Origin: Xanthomonas translucens pv. translucens DSM 18974
GTDB taxonomy: Bacteria > Pseudomonadota > Gammaproteobacteria > Xanthomonadales > Xanthomonadaceae
Reading direction: 5' to 3'
Assembly: GCF_000331775.1 (NCBI RefSeq)
Contig: NZ_CAPJ01000116.1
Span: 1-11,861, forward strand
DNA: 11,861 nucleotides
A program made the position numbers and the translations under genes. This document shows, one piece after another, positions 1 through 6,385 of the stretch. Each line of letters opens with the position of its first letter. Position 1 is the first letter of the stretch. The notes under the pieces are model-generated. The model searched no databases. It saw nothing but the letters and a program-made list of their open reading frames with translations, and was not told where the DNA came from.

Positions 1-630
1 CACGGCGGCGGCGCCGGTACCGGCATTCGGTGTCGCAGCGGACACAGGCGTGGCGGCCGCGGCCGGCGGCGCCGACTCGGCTTCCAACGCGGCCTTGCGC
101 TCGGCTTCCACGCGGTCGCGCGCATCCTGCTCGGCCTGGCGCTTGCGCTGGATTTCCTCGGCGCGCGCACGGTCCTGCTCGGCGAGCTTCTGCTGTTCGG
201 CCAGATTGCGCTGCTTGGAGGCTTCCAGCTTGCGCAGGATCTCGGCGCGCTCGTCATCCACCCGTCCGCCCGACGCCATACCCGCCCGCTCGGCAGCCAG
301 ATCCTCGGCCGTCTTCACGTAGGTACGCTTCTGCCGGACTTCGACGTTGACCGTGGTCTTGCTGCGACCGGCGCTGACCGTCACTTCCTGCAGCTTGCGC
401 CGGTTCAGGGTGATCTTCTTCGGCGCGGCCTGGGCTTCTTCCTCGACCGGCTTGTCGGTCTTGCCGTGGGTACGGCGCAGGAAGCCGAGCAGCTTCATCT
501 TTTCGGTGCTGGTCACGACCTGATCAGGACCGCTGAACTTCATTCCGGCCTCGGCCAGTTGAACCAGCAGTTTATCGACCGGCGTATTCACCAGTTCGGC
601 CAGCTTGCGGATGGTGGTTTGCTGCGACAT
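1..630 (-). CDS. infB: Translation initiation factor IF-2, N-terminal part (runs off the left edge)
   Basis: IF2 is the cytoplasmic GTPase that brings initiator fMet-tRNA to the 30S subunit and promotes 70S joining. Only the first 210 codons are inside the window, so the GTP-binding G domain and C-terminal domains are not seen. Visible in order: an IF2 N-terminal domain at about residues 1-52 (starts [20 protein letters not shown]), an IF2-associated segment at about 72-107 (ITLNRRKL, then [11 protein letters not shown]), a long charged Glu/Arg/Lys/Ala-rich stretch at 107-185 that should be helical or coiled coil, and an Ala/Pro-rich linker reaching the edge. Start ATG at 630 is preceded by AGGA (636-639) with 5-base spacing. 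The gene lies 92 bases after nusA, the usual partner order in Proteobacteria. The frame is open to base 1 with no internal stop. Identification is strong from the N-terminal sequence and context. Confidence 0.95.
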   Translation of the reverse strand, partial: MSQQTTIRKLAELVNTPVDKLLVQLAEAGMKFSGPDQVVTSTEKMKLLGFLRRTHGKTDKPVEEEAQAAPKKITLNRRKLQEVTVSAGRSKTTVNVEVRQKRTYVKTAEDLAAERAGMASGGRVDDERAEILRKLEASKQRNLAEQQKLAEQDRARAEEIQRKRQAEQDARDRVEAERKAALEAESAPPAAAATPVSAATPNAGTGAAAV

Positions 631-687
631 TCGGATCCTATGATCTGGTTGGCGCCCCCTCGCGTGCGAAGGTAGCGCGGATTCTAA

Positions 688-706
688 GCCCTGATCGGTT
701 CAGGGC
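688..706 (-). other. Hairpin in the nusA-infB intergenic gap
   Basis: In the 92-base gap between nusA and infB the transcript can form a perfect 7-bp stem, GCCCTGA / TCAGGGC, with a 5-base loop (ACCGA). Only two U residues follow (TTAGAATCC), so it is not a convincing full terminator. It could be a weak attenuator, an RNase processing site or a 3'-end stabiliser for the rimP-nusA message. The structure is seen; the role is inferred. Confidence 0.5.
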
Positions 707-722
707 GGCATTCATCGCTGAC

Positions 723-2234
723 TCATTCGCCGCGTTCCAATCGGGCGATCTCCTCGGCACGGGCTGCCAGGATGAGCGCAGCGGCGCGCTCCTGGTCCAC
801 ATCCTCGATGCCGAATTCGAGGATTTCGTCCGCAGCCAGATCCGACAGGTCCTCGCTGGTCCGCACGCCATGGCTGGCCAGCGCGTAGGCGGTGGCCTCG
901 TCCATGCCTTCCAGCGACAGCAAATCCGCCGCCGGCACGCCGCTGTCGTCGCTTTCCTCGGCGGCCAGCGCCTCGTTGAGCAACGCATCGCGCGCGCGGG
1001 CGCGCAGCTCCTCGACGATGTCCTCGTCGAAGCCTTCCACCGCCAGCAACTCGCCGACCGGCACGTAGGCGATTTCCTCGACCGAGTTGAAGCCCTCGGC
1101 GACCAGGATCGCGGAGATTTCCTCGTCCACTTCCAGCTTGTCCATGAACAGCTGGCGGGCGACGGTCTGCTCGGCCTCGGACTTGGCCGCGACCTGCTCG
1201 GCGGTCATCACGTTGAGCTGCCAACCGGTCAGGCGGCTGGCCAGGCGCACGTTCTGCCCGCCCTTGCCGATCGCCTGCGCCAGCCGGTCTTCGGCCACCG
1301 CCAGGTCCATCGAGTGCTTTTCCTCATCGACGATGATCGACTGCACTTCGGCCGGCGCCATCGCATTGATGACGAAATTGGCCGGGTTGTCGTTCCACAG
1401 CACGATGTCCACGCGCTCGCCGTTGAGCTCGTTGGACACCGCCTGCACGCGCGAACCGCGCATGCCGATGCAGGCGCCGATCGGATCGGTGCGGGTGTCG
1501 TGCGCCAGCACCGCGATCTTGGCGCGGTCGCCCGGATCGCGCGCGCAGGCCTTGATCTCGACCAGGCCCTGGCCCACTTCCGGCACTTCCAGCTTGAACA
1601 GCTCGATCATGAATTCCGGCGCGGCACGGCTGATGAACAGCTGCGGGCCGCGCGGCTCCGAGCGCACTTCGGCCAGGTAGCCGCGCACGCGGTCGCCGGC
1701 GCGCAGCACGTCGCGCGGGATGCCCTTGTCCTTGGGAATGAAGGCCTCGGCATTACCGCCCAGATCGACATAGATGTTGCCGCGCTCGGCGCGCTTGACC
1801 ACGCCGGTGACCAGCTCGCCGATGCGATCCTTCCACGCGTCCACCACCTGCTGGCGCTCGGCCTCGCGCACGCGCTGCACGATCACCTGCTTGGCGGCCT
1901 GCGCAGCGATGCGCCCGAAATCCGGGTTCTCGATCTGCTCTTCGATGTAGTCGCCGACGTCCACGCCTTCGGCTTCGTCGACCGCGTCCATCAGGCGGAT
2001 CTGCCGGTCCGGCGATTCCATCACCACGTCGTCGGCCACCACTTCCCAGCGGCGGTAGGTTTCGTAATTGCCGTCCTTGTGATCGATGGTGACGCGCGTC
2101 AGCACGTCCTGATCGGGGTAGCGCTTCTTCGCCGCCGAGGCCAGGGCGGCCTCGATCGCGTCGAAGATCACTTCGCGCGGCACGCCTTTTTCGTTGGCGA
2201 CCGCGTCGACTACCAGCAACAGTTCCTTGCTCAT
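723..2234 (-). CDS. nusA: Transcription termination/antitermination factor NusA
   Basis: NusA binds RNA polymerase and nascent RNA. It promotes pausing and intrinsic termination and takes part in rRNA antitermination. The 503-residue length matches the long proteobacterial form (E. coli 495). Domains in order: RNAP-binding N-terminal domain about 1-125 ([20 protein letters not shown]), S1 domain about 135-200 ([18 protein letters not shown]), KH1 about 230-300 with the GMRG loop at 257-260, KH2 about 305-350 with GKGG at 323-326, then two acidic helix-hairpin-helix AR repeats at about 365-420 and 435-495. The AR repeats are the form found in Gammaproteobacteria, where AR2 contacts the alpha subunit C-terminal domain and relieves autoinhibition. 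Start ATG at 2234 overlaps the rimP stop codon by 4 bases (ATGA), indicating translational coupling, and GGAG (2242-2245) lies 7 bases upstream. Stop is TGA at 723-725. Confidence 0.98.
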   Translation of the reverse strand: MSKELLLVVDAVANEKGVPREVIFDAIEAALASAAKKRYPDQDVLTRVTIDHKDGNYETYRRWEVVADDVVMESPDRQIRLMDAVDEAEGVDVGDYIEEQIENPDFGRIAAQAAKQVIVQRVREAERQQVVDAWKDRIGELVTGVVKRAERGNIYVDLGGNAEAFIPKDKGIPRDVLRAGDRVRGYLAEVRSEPRGPQLFISRAAPEFMIELFKLEVPEVGQGLVEIKACARDPGDRAKIAVLAHDTRTDPIGACIGMRGSRVQAVSNELNGERVDIVLWNDNPANFVINAMAPAEVQSIIVDEEKHSMDLAVAEDRLAQAIGKGGQNVRLASRLTGWQLNVMTAEQVAAKSEAEQTVARQLFMDKLEVDEEISAILVAEGFNSVEEIAYVPVGELLAVEGFDEDIVEELRARARDALLNEALAAEESDDSGVPAADLLSLEGMDEATAYALASHGVRTSEDLSDLAADEILEFGIEDVDQERAAALILAARAEEIARLERGE

Positions 2235-2857
2235 TGTTTCGCTCCGCGCGCAGCCTTGTCGGCCGCCGGTTCGTTGGATGGTTTCTTATTGGGTTTTGCG
2301 GTCTTGCCGGCCGGCTTGGGAACCTTGCCCGGCGGCTTGGGCGTCTTGCCCGGCTTGGTCGGCGCCAGGCCCAGCGCCGCCCAGTCGGGCAGGATCCGCG
2401 CCTTGTCGATATTGTCGAAGTCCACCGCCAGTTCGGCGCCGTCGACGTCGAACACGATGCGGCCGGCGTCCACGTCCGCGTGGACGATGCGCCCCTGCAG
2501 GCGCCGGCGGCCCTGCTGCGGCAGCTTCAACACCAGCTTGGCCGACTCGCCCTGATGGCGCGCGAACTGCGCGGCAGTGAACAGCAGACGGTCCACGCCG
2601 GGCGAAGACACTTCCAGCGTGTAGTTGCCGCTGATCGGATCTTCTACGTCCAGCTGCGCCGACACTTCGCGGCTGACCCGCTCGCAATCGTCGATGTTGA
2701 CGATGCGCTCGGGCTGTTCGGCCAGCGGCACATCGATATACAGGCGCAGCGTGGCGGAGCCCGGGGCCGGCAGGTATTCCGCCCCCAGCAGTTCCAGGCC
2801 CAACGCGTCCACGGTCGGGCCCAGCAGATTCGCGATTTCGTTTGCCTTGTCGCTCAC
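2231..2857 (-). CDS. rimP: Ribosome maturation factor RimP with Lys/Pro-rich C-terminal tail
   Basis: RimP is a cytoplasmic assembly factor for the 30S ribosomal subunit. The family signature is clear: [19 protein letters not shown] at about 57-74 and [14 protein letters not shown] at about 79-92 in the N-terminal alpha/beta domain, followed by a C-terminal SH3-like beta domain at about 95-158. The protein is 208 residues, against about 150 for the E. coli protein. The excess is a low-complexity tail (about 161-208) of repeated PGK, KPxGK and KP units with about 11 lysines, likely disordered. The start is GTG at 2857; no in-frame ATG is available just upstream, and the sequence aligns with the family from this point. 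A purine-rich AAGG...AGG stretch precedes it. The gene stop overlaps the nusA start. It is the first protein gene after metY, as in E. coli. Confidence 0.96.
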   Translation of the reverse strand: MSDKANEIANLLGPTVDALGLELLGAEYLPAPGSATLRLYIDVPLAEQPERIVNIDDCERVSREVSAQLDVEDPISGNYTLEVSSPGVDRLLFTAAQFARHQGESAKLVLKLPQQGRRRLQGRIVHADVDAGRIVFDVDGAELAVDFDNIDKARILPDWAALGLAPTKPGKTPKPPGKVPKPAGKTAKPNKKPSNEPAADKAARGAKQ

Positions 2858-2900
2858 AGCCTGCCTTGCATCTGAATGAAGAAAATTCGGTCCTGGCGGT

Positions 2901-2917
2901 TTTCCGGACCCCGGAAA
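2901..2917 (-). other. Leader hairpin upstream of rimP
   Basis: A perfect 7-bp stem TTTCCGG / CCGGAAA with a 3-base loop (GGT in the transcript) sits 44 bases before the rimP start codon. No U-run follows it (ACCGCCAGG), so it is not a simple terminator. Its CCGG arms can also pair with flanking segments (see findings). Confidence 0.5.
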
Positions 2918-2924
2918 CGACGAA

Positions 2925-2942
2925 GGGCCCCTTGGGCCCCTT
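2925..2942 (-). repeat. Tandem 9-base repeat forming a GC hairpin
   Basis: The plus strand reads GGGCCCCTT twice in direct tandem (2925-2933 and 2934-2942). Because GGGCCC is self-complementary, the two copies can fold into a 6-bp all-GC stem with a 3-base loop. In the direction of the rimP transcript it is followed by UUCGUCGUUU, a weak U-rich tail, so it could act as a leaky terminator or attenuator. Confidence 0.6.
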
Positions 2943-3062
2943 GTCCGGTACGACTCCGGTCACGCTGGATTCCGGTTGCAAAGACGGGAACATGCATCTT
3001 CGCGAAGCCCAGATTCCCCTACCGCAGGCAACCGGTGAACTGGTTGCCGCCGTAGAAAAATA

Positions 3063-3139
3063 TGGTAGCGGGGGCAGGATTTGAACCTGCGACCTTCGGG
3101 TTATGAGCCCGACGAGCTGCCAGACTGCTCCACCCCGCA
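3063..3139 (-). tRNA. metY: Initiator tRNA-fMet, anticodon CAT
   Basis: The minus strand folds into a 77-nt cloverleaf. It has a 7-base acceptor arm starting TGCGGGG with six Watson-Crick pairs to CCCCGC, D stem GAGC/GCTC, and an anticodon stem-loop with CAT at 3105-3103. The T arm is GCAGG-TTCAAAT-CCTGC, and the encoded 3' end is ACCA (CCA at 3065-3063). Initiator identity is shown by the three stacked G-C pairs in the anticodon stem (GGG/CCC), the A11-U24 pair in the D stem and the absence of a Watson-Crick pair at 1-72. The mismatch here is U1-U72, whereas E. coli has C1-A72. Position in front of rimP-nusA-infB matches E. coli metY. A strong promoter lies immediately upstream. Confidence 0.97.
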
Positions 3140-3150
3140 GCAGAAGCGGA

Positions 3151-3179
3151 ATTATGAAGAATCAGCGCGATGATTGCAA
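3151..3179 (-). promoter_or_regulatory. Sigma-70 promoter for metY-rimP-nusA-infB
   Basis: On the minus strand a -35 hexamer TTGCAA (3174-3179) and a -10 hexamer CATAAT (3151-3156; 5 of 6 to TATAAT) are separated by exactly 17 bases. The -10 ends 11 bases before the first tRNA base, so the transcript should begin only a few bases ahead of the mature tRNA. A small A-rich patch (GATGAAAATC, about 3184-3194) lies just upstream of the -35. This is the best promoter in the window. Confidence 0.82.
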
Positions 3180-3214
3180 GCCCTGATTTTCATCCGACCC
3201 GGTGGCGATGCCGC

Positions 3215-3263
3215 CGGTCTTCGAGCGACATGATAACCGCAAGCGACCGAAAGCGGAAGACCG
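3215..3263. repeat. Inverted repeat upstream of the metY promoter
   Basis: A perfect 8-base inverted repeat, CGGTCTTC (3215-3222) and GAAGACCG (3256-3263), with 33 bases between the arms. It ends about 35 bases upstream of the metY -35 box. It could be a binding site for a regulator or a DNA/RNA stem, or chance. Nothing else is recognised in this part of the gap. Confidence 0.35.
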
Positions 3264-3282
3264 ATAGCATCCATCGATGCAC

Positions 3283-3314
3283 AAACGACAACGCCGCCAA
3301 GTTGGCGGCGTCGT
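3283..3314 (-). terminator. Second hairpin after nuoN, possible back-up terminator
   Basis: The transcript folds into an 11-bp stem (arms 3304-3314 and 3288-3298, one G-U pair) around the core ACGCCGCC / GGCGGCGT with a 5-base loop AACTT. It is followed by CGUUUGUG. The stem is strong but the U-tract is short, so it may be a weaker second terminator or a 3'-end protector. Confidence 0.6.
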
Positions 3315-3327
3315 TGCAAACAGCGTG

Positions 3328-3373
3328 AAAACCGCGCTTTCGCGCGCGCTCAGGCCAGGTGTGCGAAAGCGCG
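3328..3373 (-). terminator. Rho-independent terminator of the nuo operon, overlapping the nuoN 3' end
   Basis: A perfect 11-bp inverted repeat, CGCGCTTTCGC (minus strand, 3373-3363) and GCGAAAGCGCG (3343-3333), is followed by G-UUUU-C (U-run 3331-3328). The upstream arm lies within the last codons of nuoN (Arg-Ala-Phe-Ala) and the 19-base loop contains the TGA stop. The downstream arm can alternatively form a small CGCGC-GAAA-GCGCG hairpin. Position and U-run fit an intrinsic terminator closing the operon. Confidence 0.78.
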
Positions 3374-4825
3374 CTGGCACCACGCCATCAGCGGACTCCA
3401 GGCCAGGCCCAGCGCCAGCAAACCGATCGCATTGACACCGAGCACCACACCGAGCACGCGATCGTCGTTGGCCGGCAACGGCTCGCCGACCGGCTCGTCG
3501 AAATACATCACCTTGATCACGCGCAGGTAGTAGAACGCACCGATCACCGCGCACAGCACCGACAGGATCGCCAGGCCGGTCCACCACAGGTTGTCGGTCG
3601 GCACCGCGAGCACCGCGCCGAGCACCGCCAGCTTGGCCCAGAAACCCAGGAACGGCGGCACGCCTGCCAGCGAGGCCATGATGCACAGCACCAGCAGCGC
3701 CATCCACGGGTTGCGCGCGCTCAGGCCCTTGAAATCGTCGATGTGCTCGGCCTCGAAGCCCTTGCGCGACATCGCGATGATCGCGCCGAACGAGGCGGTG
3801 GACATGACTGCATAGCAGATCGCATAGAACAGCGCCGCCGCATAGCCGCGCTCGCCGCCGCCGGCCACACCAAGCAGCAGGAAGCCGATGTGCGAGACGG
3901 TCGAGTACGCCAGCATGCGCTTGAGATTGCTTTGCGCCAGCGCCATCAGGTTGCCGACCAGCAGCGACAGCGCCGCCAGCCCGCCGATCACCCAATGCCA
4001 CTGCTCGGCCAGCGGGCCGACGCCCACTTCCAGCAGCCGGTAGGCCATGCCGAACGCGGCCAGCTTGGATGCCGAGCTGATGAACAGCGCGACCGGCGCC
4101 GGCGCCCCCTGGTAGACGTCGGGCAGCCACATGTGGAACGGCGCGGCGCCGAGCTTGAAGGCCACGCCGGCGATCATGAAGATGGTGCCGGTCAGCAGCA
4201 GGGTGCGCTCCTGAGTGGACCCGATCGCCTCATGGATGCCGGCCAGGCTCAGAGTGCCGGTGGCGCCGTAGATCAGCGACATGCCGTACAGCAGCAGGCC
4301 CGAGGCCAGCGAGCCGAGCACGATGTACTTCATCGCCGCCTCCGTGGCCATGCCGTTGTCGCGGTTCGACGCGACCAGCGCGTACGAGCACAGCGCCAGC
4401 AGTTCCAGGCCCAGGTACACCATCAGCAGGCTGCCGGCCGAGACCAGGATCATCATGCCGACCGTGGCGAACAGCACCAGCACCGGGATCTCGCCCTGGT
4501 ACAGCTTGCGCTCGCGCAGGTAGCTCCAGCCGTAGATCAGGGTCAGCGCGCTGAGCCCGACGATCACCGTCTTCATCACGTCGGCGGCGGCGTCGCGCAC
4601 GAACATGCCGTTGAACACTTCGCCCTGCCCGCCCACGCCGGCCAGCAGCATCGCGAACACCGCGATCAGGATCGCCACCGAGACGATGTGGGTCCAGACC
4701 TTGTTGCGCTCGCTGACGAACAGATCGAGCATCAGCAGGGCGAAGGCGCCGGCGGTCAGCACCAGCTCGGGGAGCAGGGGCGGCAGGTCGACGGCGGTCA
4801 GGGGCAGTAGCGCAGGGGTGGTCAT
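3350..4825 (-). CDS. nuoN: NADH-quinone oxidoreductase subunit N (antiporter-like)
   Basis: NuoN is one of three antiporter-like, proton-pumping membrane subunits of complex I and sits between NuoM and NuoK. The product is about 491-493 residues (E. coli 485) and almost entirely hydrophobic, with about 14 expected membrane helices and a proton-conducting transporter domain over about 130-420. Counting from the longest reading, the key residues are Glu143 (LGLELLALCSYAL), Lys226 (GVAFKLGAAPFHMWLPD), Lys256 (SSASKLAAFGMA) and Lys400 (FLGFWAKL). These match E. coli E133, K217, K247 and K395. Three starts lie in a row: TTG 4831, ATG 4828 and ATG 4825. I chose 4825 because the only SD-like run, AGAGAG (4832-4837), is 6 bases from it and just 3 bases from ATG 4828. 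The gene is last in the operon, 37 bases after nuoM. Confidence 0.97.
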   Translation of the reverse strand: MTTPALLPLTAVDLPPLLPELVLTAGAFALLMLDLFVSERNKVWTHIVSVAILIAVFAMLLAGVGGQGEVFNGMFVRDAAADVMKTVIVGLSALTLIYGWSYLRERKLYQGEIPVLVLFATVGMMILVSAGSLLMVYLGLELLALCSYALVASNRDNGMATEAAMKYIVLGSLASGLLLYGMSLIYGATGTLSLAGIHEAIGSTQERTLLLTGTIFMIAGVAFKLGAAPFHMWLPDVYQGAPAPVALFISSASKLAAFGMAYRLLEVGVGPLAEQWHWVIGGLAALSLLVGNLMALAQSNLKRMLAYSTVSHIGFLLLGVAGGGERGYAAALFYAICYAVMSTASFGAIIAMSRKGFEAEHIDDFKGLSARNPWMALLVLCIMASLAGVPPFLGFWAKLAVLGAVLAVPTDNLWWTGLAILSVLCAVIGAFYYLRVIKVMYFDEPVGEPLPANDDRVLGVVLGVNAIGLLALGLAWSPLMAWCQRAFAHLA

Positions 4826-4831
4826 CATCAA

Positions 4832-4837
4832 CTCTCT
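4832..4837 (-). promoter_or_regulatory. Shine-Dalgarno-like site deciding the nuoN start
   Basis: AGAGAG on the minus strand is the only purine-rich run ahead of the overlapping TTG-ATG-ATG start triplet of nuoN. It is 6 bases from the last ATG (4825) and 3 bases from the preceding ATG (4828), which favours 4825. Confidence 0.45.
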
Positions 4838-4862
4838 GGAATCATTTCGCTCGACGGCCCGA

Positions 4863-6365
4863 TTACAGCTTGCTGGTGGCGATCTGCGCCGCCAGCTTTG
4901 CGATCGAGGGTTCCATCAGGTCGGTCAGCGGTTTCGGATACAGGCCCAGGACCAGCACGCCCACCGCGAACACGCCCAGCACCAGCGCCTCGCGGCCGTT
5001 GATGTCCTTGAGCGCGGCCACGTGCGCGTTGGCCACTTCGCCGAAGAACACGCGCCGGTACAGCCACAGGGTATAGGCGGCGGTGATCACCAGGGTGGTG
5101 CCGGCACCGACCGCGAGCAGCGGGTGCGCCTGGAAGCTGGCCATGATCACCATGAACTCGCCGACGAAACCGCTGGTGCCCGGCAGGCCGGCATTGGCCA
5201 TGAAGAACAGCATCGCGAACGCGGCGAACCACGGCATCACGTTGGCCACGCCGCCGTAGTCGGCGATGCGGCGGGTATGCATGCGGTCGTAGAGCACGCC
5301 GACGCAGGAGAACATCGCGCCGGACACGAAGCCGTGCGAGATCATCTGCACCATCGCGCCCTGCAGGCCGAGCCGCGCCGCATCGGTGCTGCCGAAGCCG
5401 ACCAGGGCGAAGGCGACGAAGATGCCCAGGGTGACGAAGCCCATGTGCGCGATCGACGAATACGCGATCAGCTTCTTCATGTCGTCCTGCACCAGGGCGA
5501 CCAGGCCGACGTAGATCACTGCGATCAGCGACAGCGCGATCACCAGCCAGGCCCACTCGTTGCTGGCGTCGGGCAGGATCGGCAGGTTGAAGCGCAGGAA
5601 GCCGTAGCCGCCGATCTTCAGCGCGATCGCGGCCAGGATCACCGAACCGGCGGTCGGCGCCTCGACGTGCGCGTCCGGCAGCCAGGTATGCACCGGGAAC
5701 ATCGGCACCTTGACCGCGAACGCGATCAGGAACGCGAAGAACAGCCAGGTCTGTTCCTTGGAGGTCAGCGACAGCTGGTACAGGTCGGCGAGCTGGAAGC
5801 TGCCGCCCTTCAGGTACAGGTAGATCAACCCGACCAGCATCAGCACCGAGCCGAGGAAGGTGTACAGGAAGAACTTGACCGCGGCGTAGATGCGGCGCGG
5901 GCCGCCCCAGATGCCGATGATCAGGAACATCGGGATCAGCATCGCCTCGAAGAACACGTAGAACAGCATCGCGTCGGTGGCGGCGAAGATGCCGACGGTG
6001 ACACCTTCCAGGATCAGGAACGCGGCCACGTACTGGTTGACCCGCTTCTCGATCGAGGTCCAGGCGCCGATCAGCGCCAGCACCGTGACCAGCGTGGTCA
6101 GCACAATCAGCGCCACCGCGATGCCGTCGGCGCCGAGGTTGTAGCCGATGTCGTAGGCCGGGATCCACGCATGGGTCTCGACGAACTGCAGCGCGTCGCT
6201 GGCGTAGTCGAAACCGGTGAGCAGCGGGATGCTCAGCGCGAAGGTCAGCAACGCGACCAGCAGCGACGCCCAGCGCGCCGCCTTGGCATCGCGCAGCGCG
6301 AGGATCAGCACGCCACCGAGGATCGGCAGCCAGATCAGGAGAGTAAGCAGGGGCCAGTTCGACAC
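4863..6365 (-). CDS. nuoM: NADH-quinone oxidoreductase subunit M (antiporter-like)
   Basis: NuoM is the middle antiporter-like proton-pumping subunit of the complex I membrane arm, between NuoL and NuoN. It has 500 residues (E. coli 509), about 14 expected membrane helices and a transporter domain at about 130-420. Key residues are Glu140 (FYVFFEAMLIPMF), Lys219 (FAVKVPMFPVHTWLPDAHVE), Lys250 (IALKIGGYG) and Glu403 (SGFVGEFMV). These correspond to the E. coli pumping residues E144, K234, K265 and E407. The start is GTG at 6365: an in-frame TAA lies only three codons upstream (6372-6374), no nearby ATG exists, and the N-terminus lines up with the family. The Shine-Dalgarno sequence is weak (AAGAA). 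The gene begins 20 bases after nuoL and ends in TAA. Confidence 0.97.
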   Translation of the reverse strand: MSNWPLLTLLIWLPILGGVLILALRDAKAARWASLLVALLTFALSIPLLTGFDYASDALQFVETHAWIPAYDIGYNLGADGIAVALIVLTTLVTVLALIGAWTSIEKRVNQYVAAFLILEGVTVGIFAATDAMLFYVFFEAMLIPMFLIIGIWGGPRRIYAAVKFFLYTFLGSVLMLVGLIYLYLKGGSFQLADLYQLSLTSKEQTWLFFAFLIAFAVKVPMFPVHTWLPDAHVEAPTAGSVILAAIALKIGGYGFLRFNLPILPDASNEWAWLVIALSLIAVIYVGLVALVQDDMKKLIAYSSIAHMGFVTLGIFVAFALVGFGSTDAARLGLQGAMVQMISHGFVSGAMFSCVGVLYDRMHTRRIADYGGVANVMPWFAAFAMLFFMANAGLPGTSGFVGEFMVIMASFQAHPLLAVGAGTTLVITAAYTLWLYRRVFFGEVANAHVAALKDINGREALVLGVFAVGVLVLGLYPKPLTDLMEPSIAKLAAQIATSKL

Positions 6366-6385
6366 GTGTTCTTAGTCCGTACAGG

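Larger units (their letters stand above)
2858..3062 (-). promoter_or_regulatory. Structured leader between metY and rimP
   Basis: This 205-base non-coding stretch lies between the tRNA 3' end and the rimP GTG. I see no good sigma-70 promoter in it, so rimP is probably transcribed from the metY promoter or from further upstream. It is rich in potential structure. There is a 7-bp stem GGCAACC / GGTTGCC (3027-3048), a 10-base palindrome CTTCGCGAAG (2998-3007), a 9-base tandem repeat that can fold into a 6-bp GGGCCC hairpin (2925-2942), and a 7-bp TTTCCGG / CCGGAAA stem (2901-2917). In E. coli the matching region carries terminators and an RNase III cleavage site that frees metY and starts mRNA decay. 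An equivalent role here is inferred. Confidence 0.6.

Noticed and set aside
30..350. Plus-strand frames at the left edge
   Set aside because: Antisense to the IF2 charged helical region. Composition is Arg/Pro/Ala repeats with no family signature.
2286..2993. Minus-strand open frame of 235 codons overlapping rimP
   Set aside because: It is out of frame with the convincing RimP protein and shows only Arg/Gly/Ala-rich shadow sequence. Its upstream part is the structured leader.
3058..3062. U-run directly after the tRNA CCA end as a terminator
   Set aside because: The five T residues follow the acceptor stem without a separate upstream hairpin, and the downstream gene order argues for read-through into rimP. 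At most it is a pause site.
2842..3084. Possible 80-codon plus-strand gene in the metY-rimP gap
   Set aside because: It overlaps the rimP start and the 3' end of the tRNA, has no recognisable domain and is better explained as chance in a structured RNA leader.
3162..4130. Minus-strand open frame covering the nuoN end and the intergenic gap
   Set aside because: It is an off-frame shadow of nuoN that crosses the terminators and the metY promoter region. No family features.
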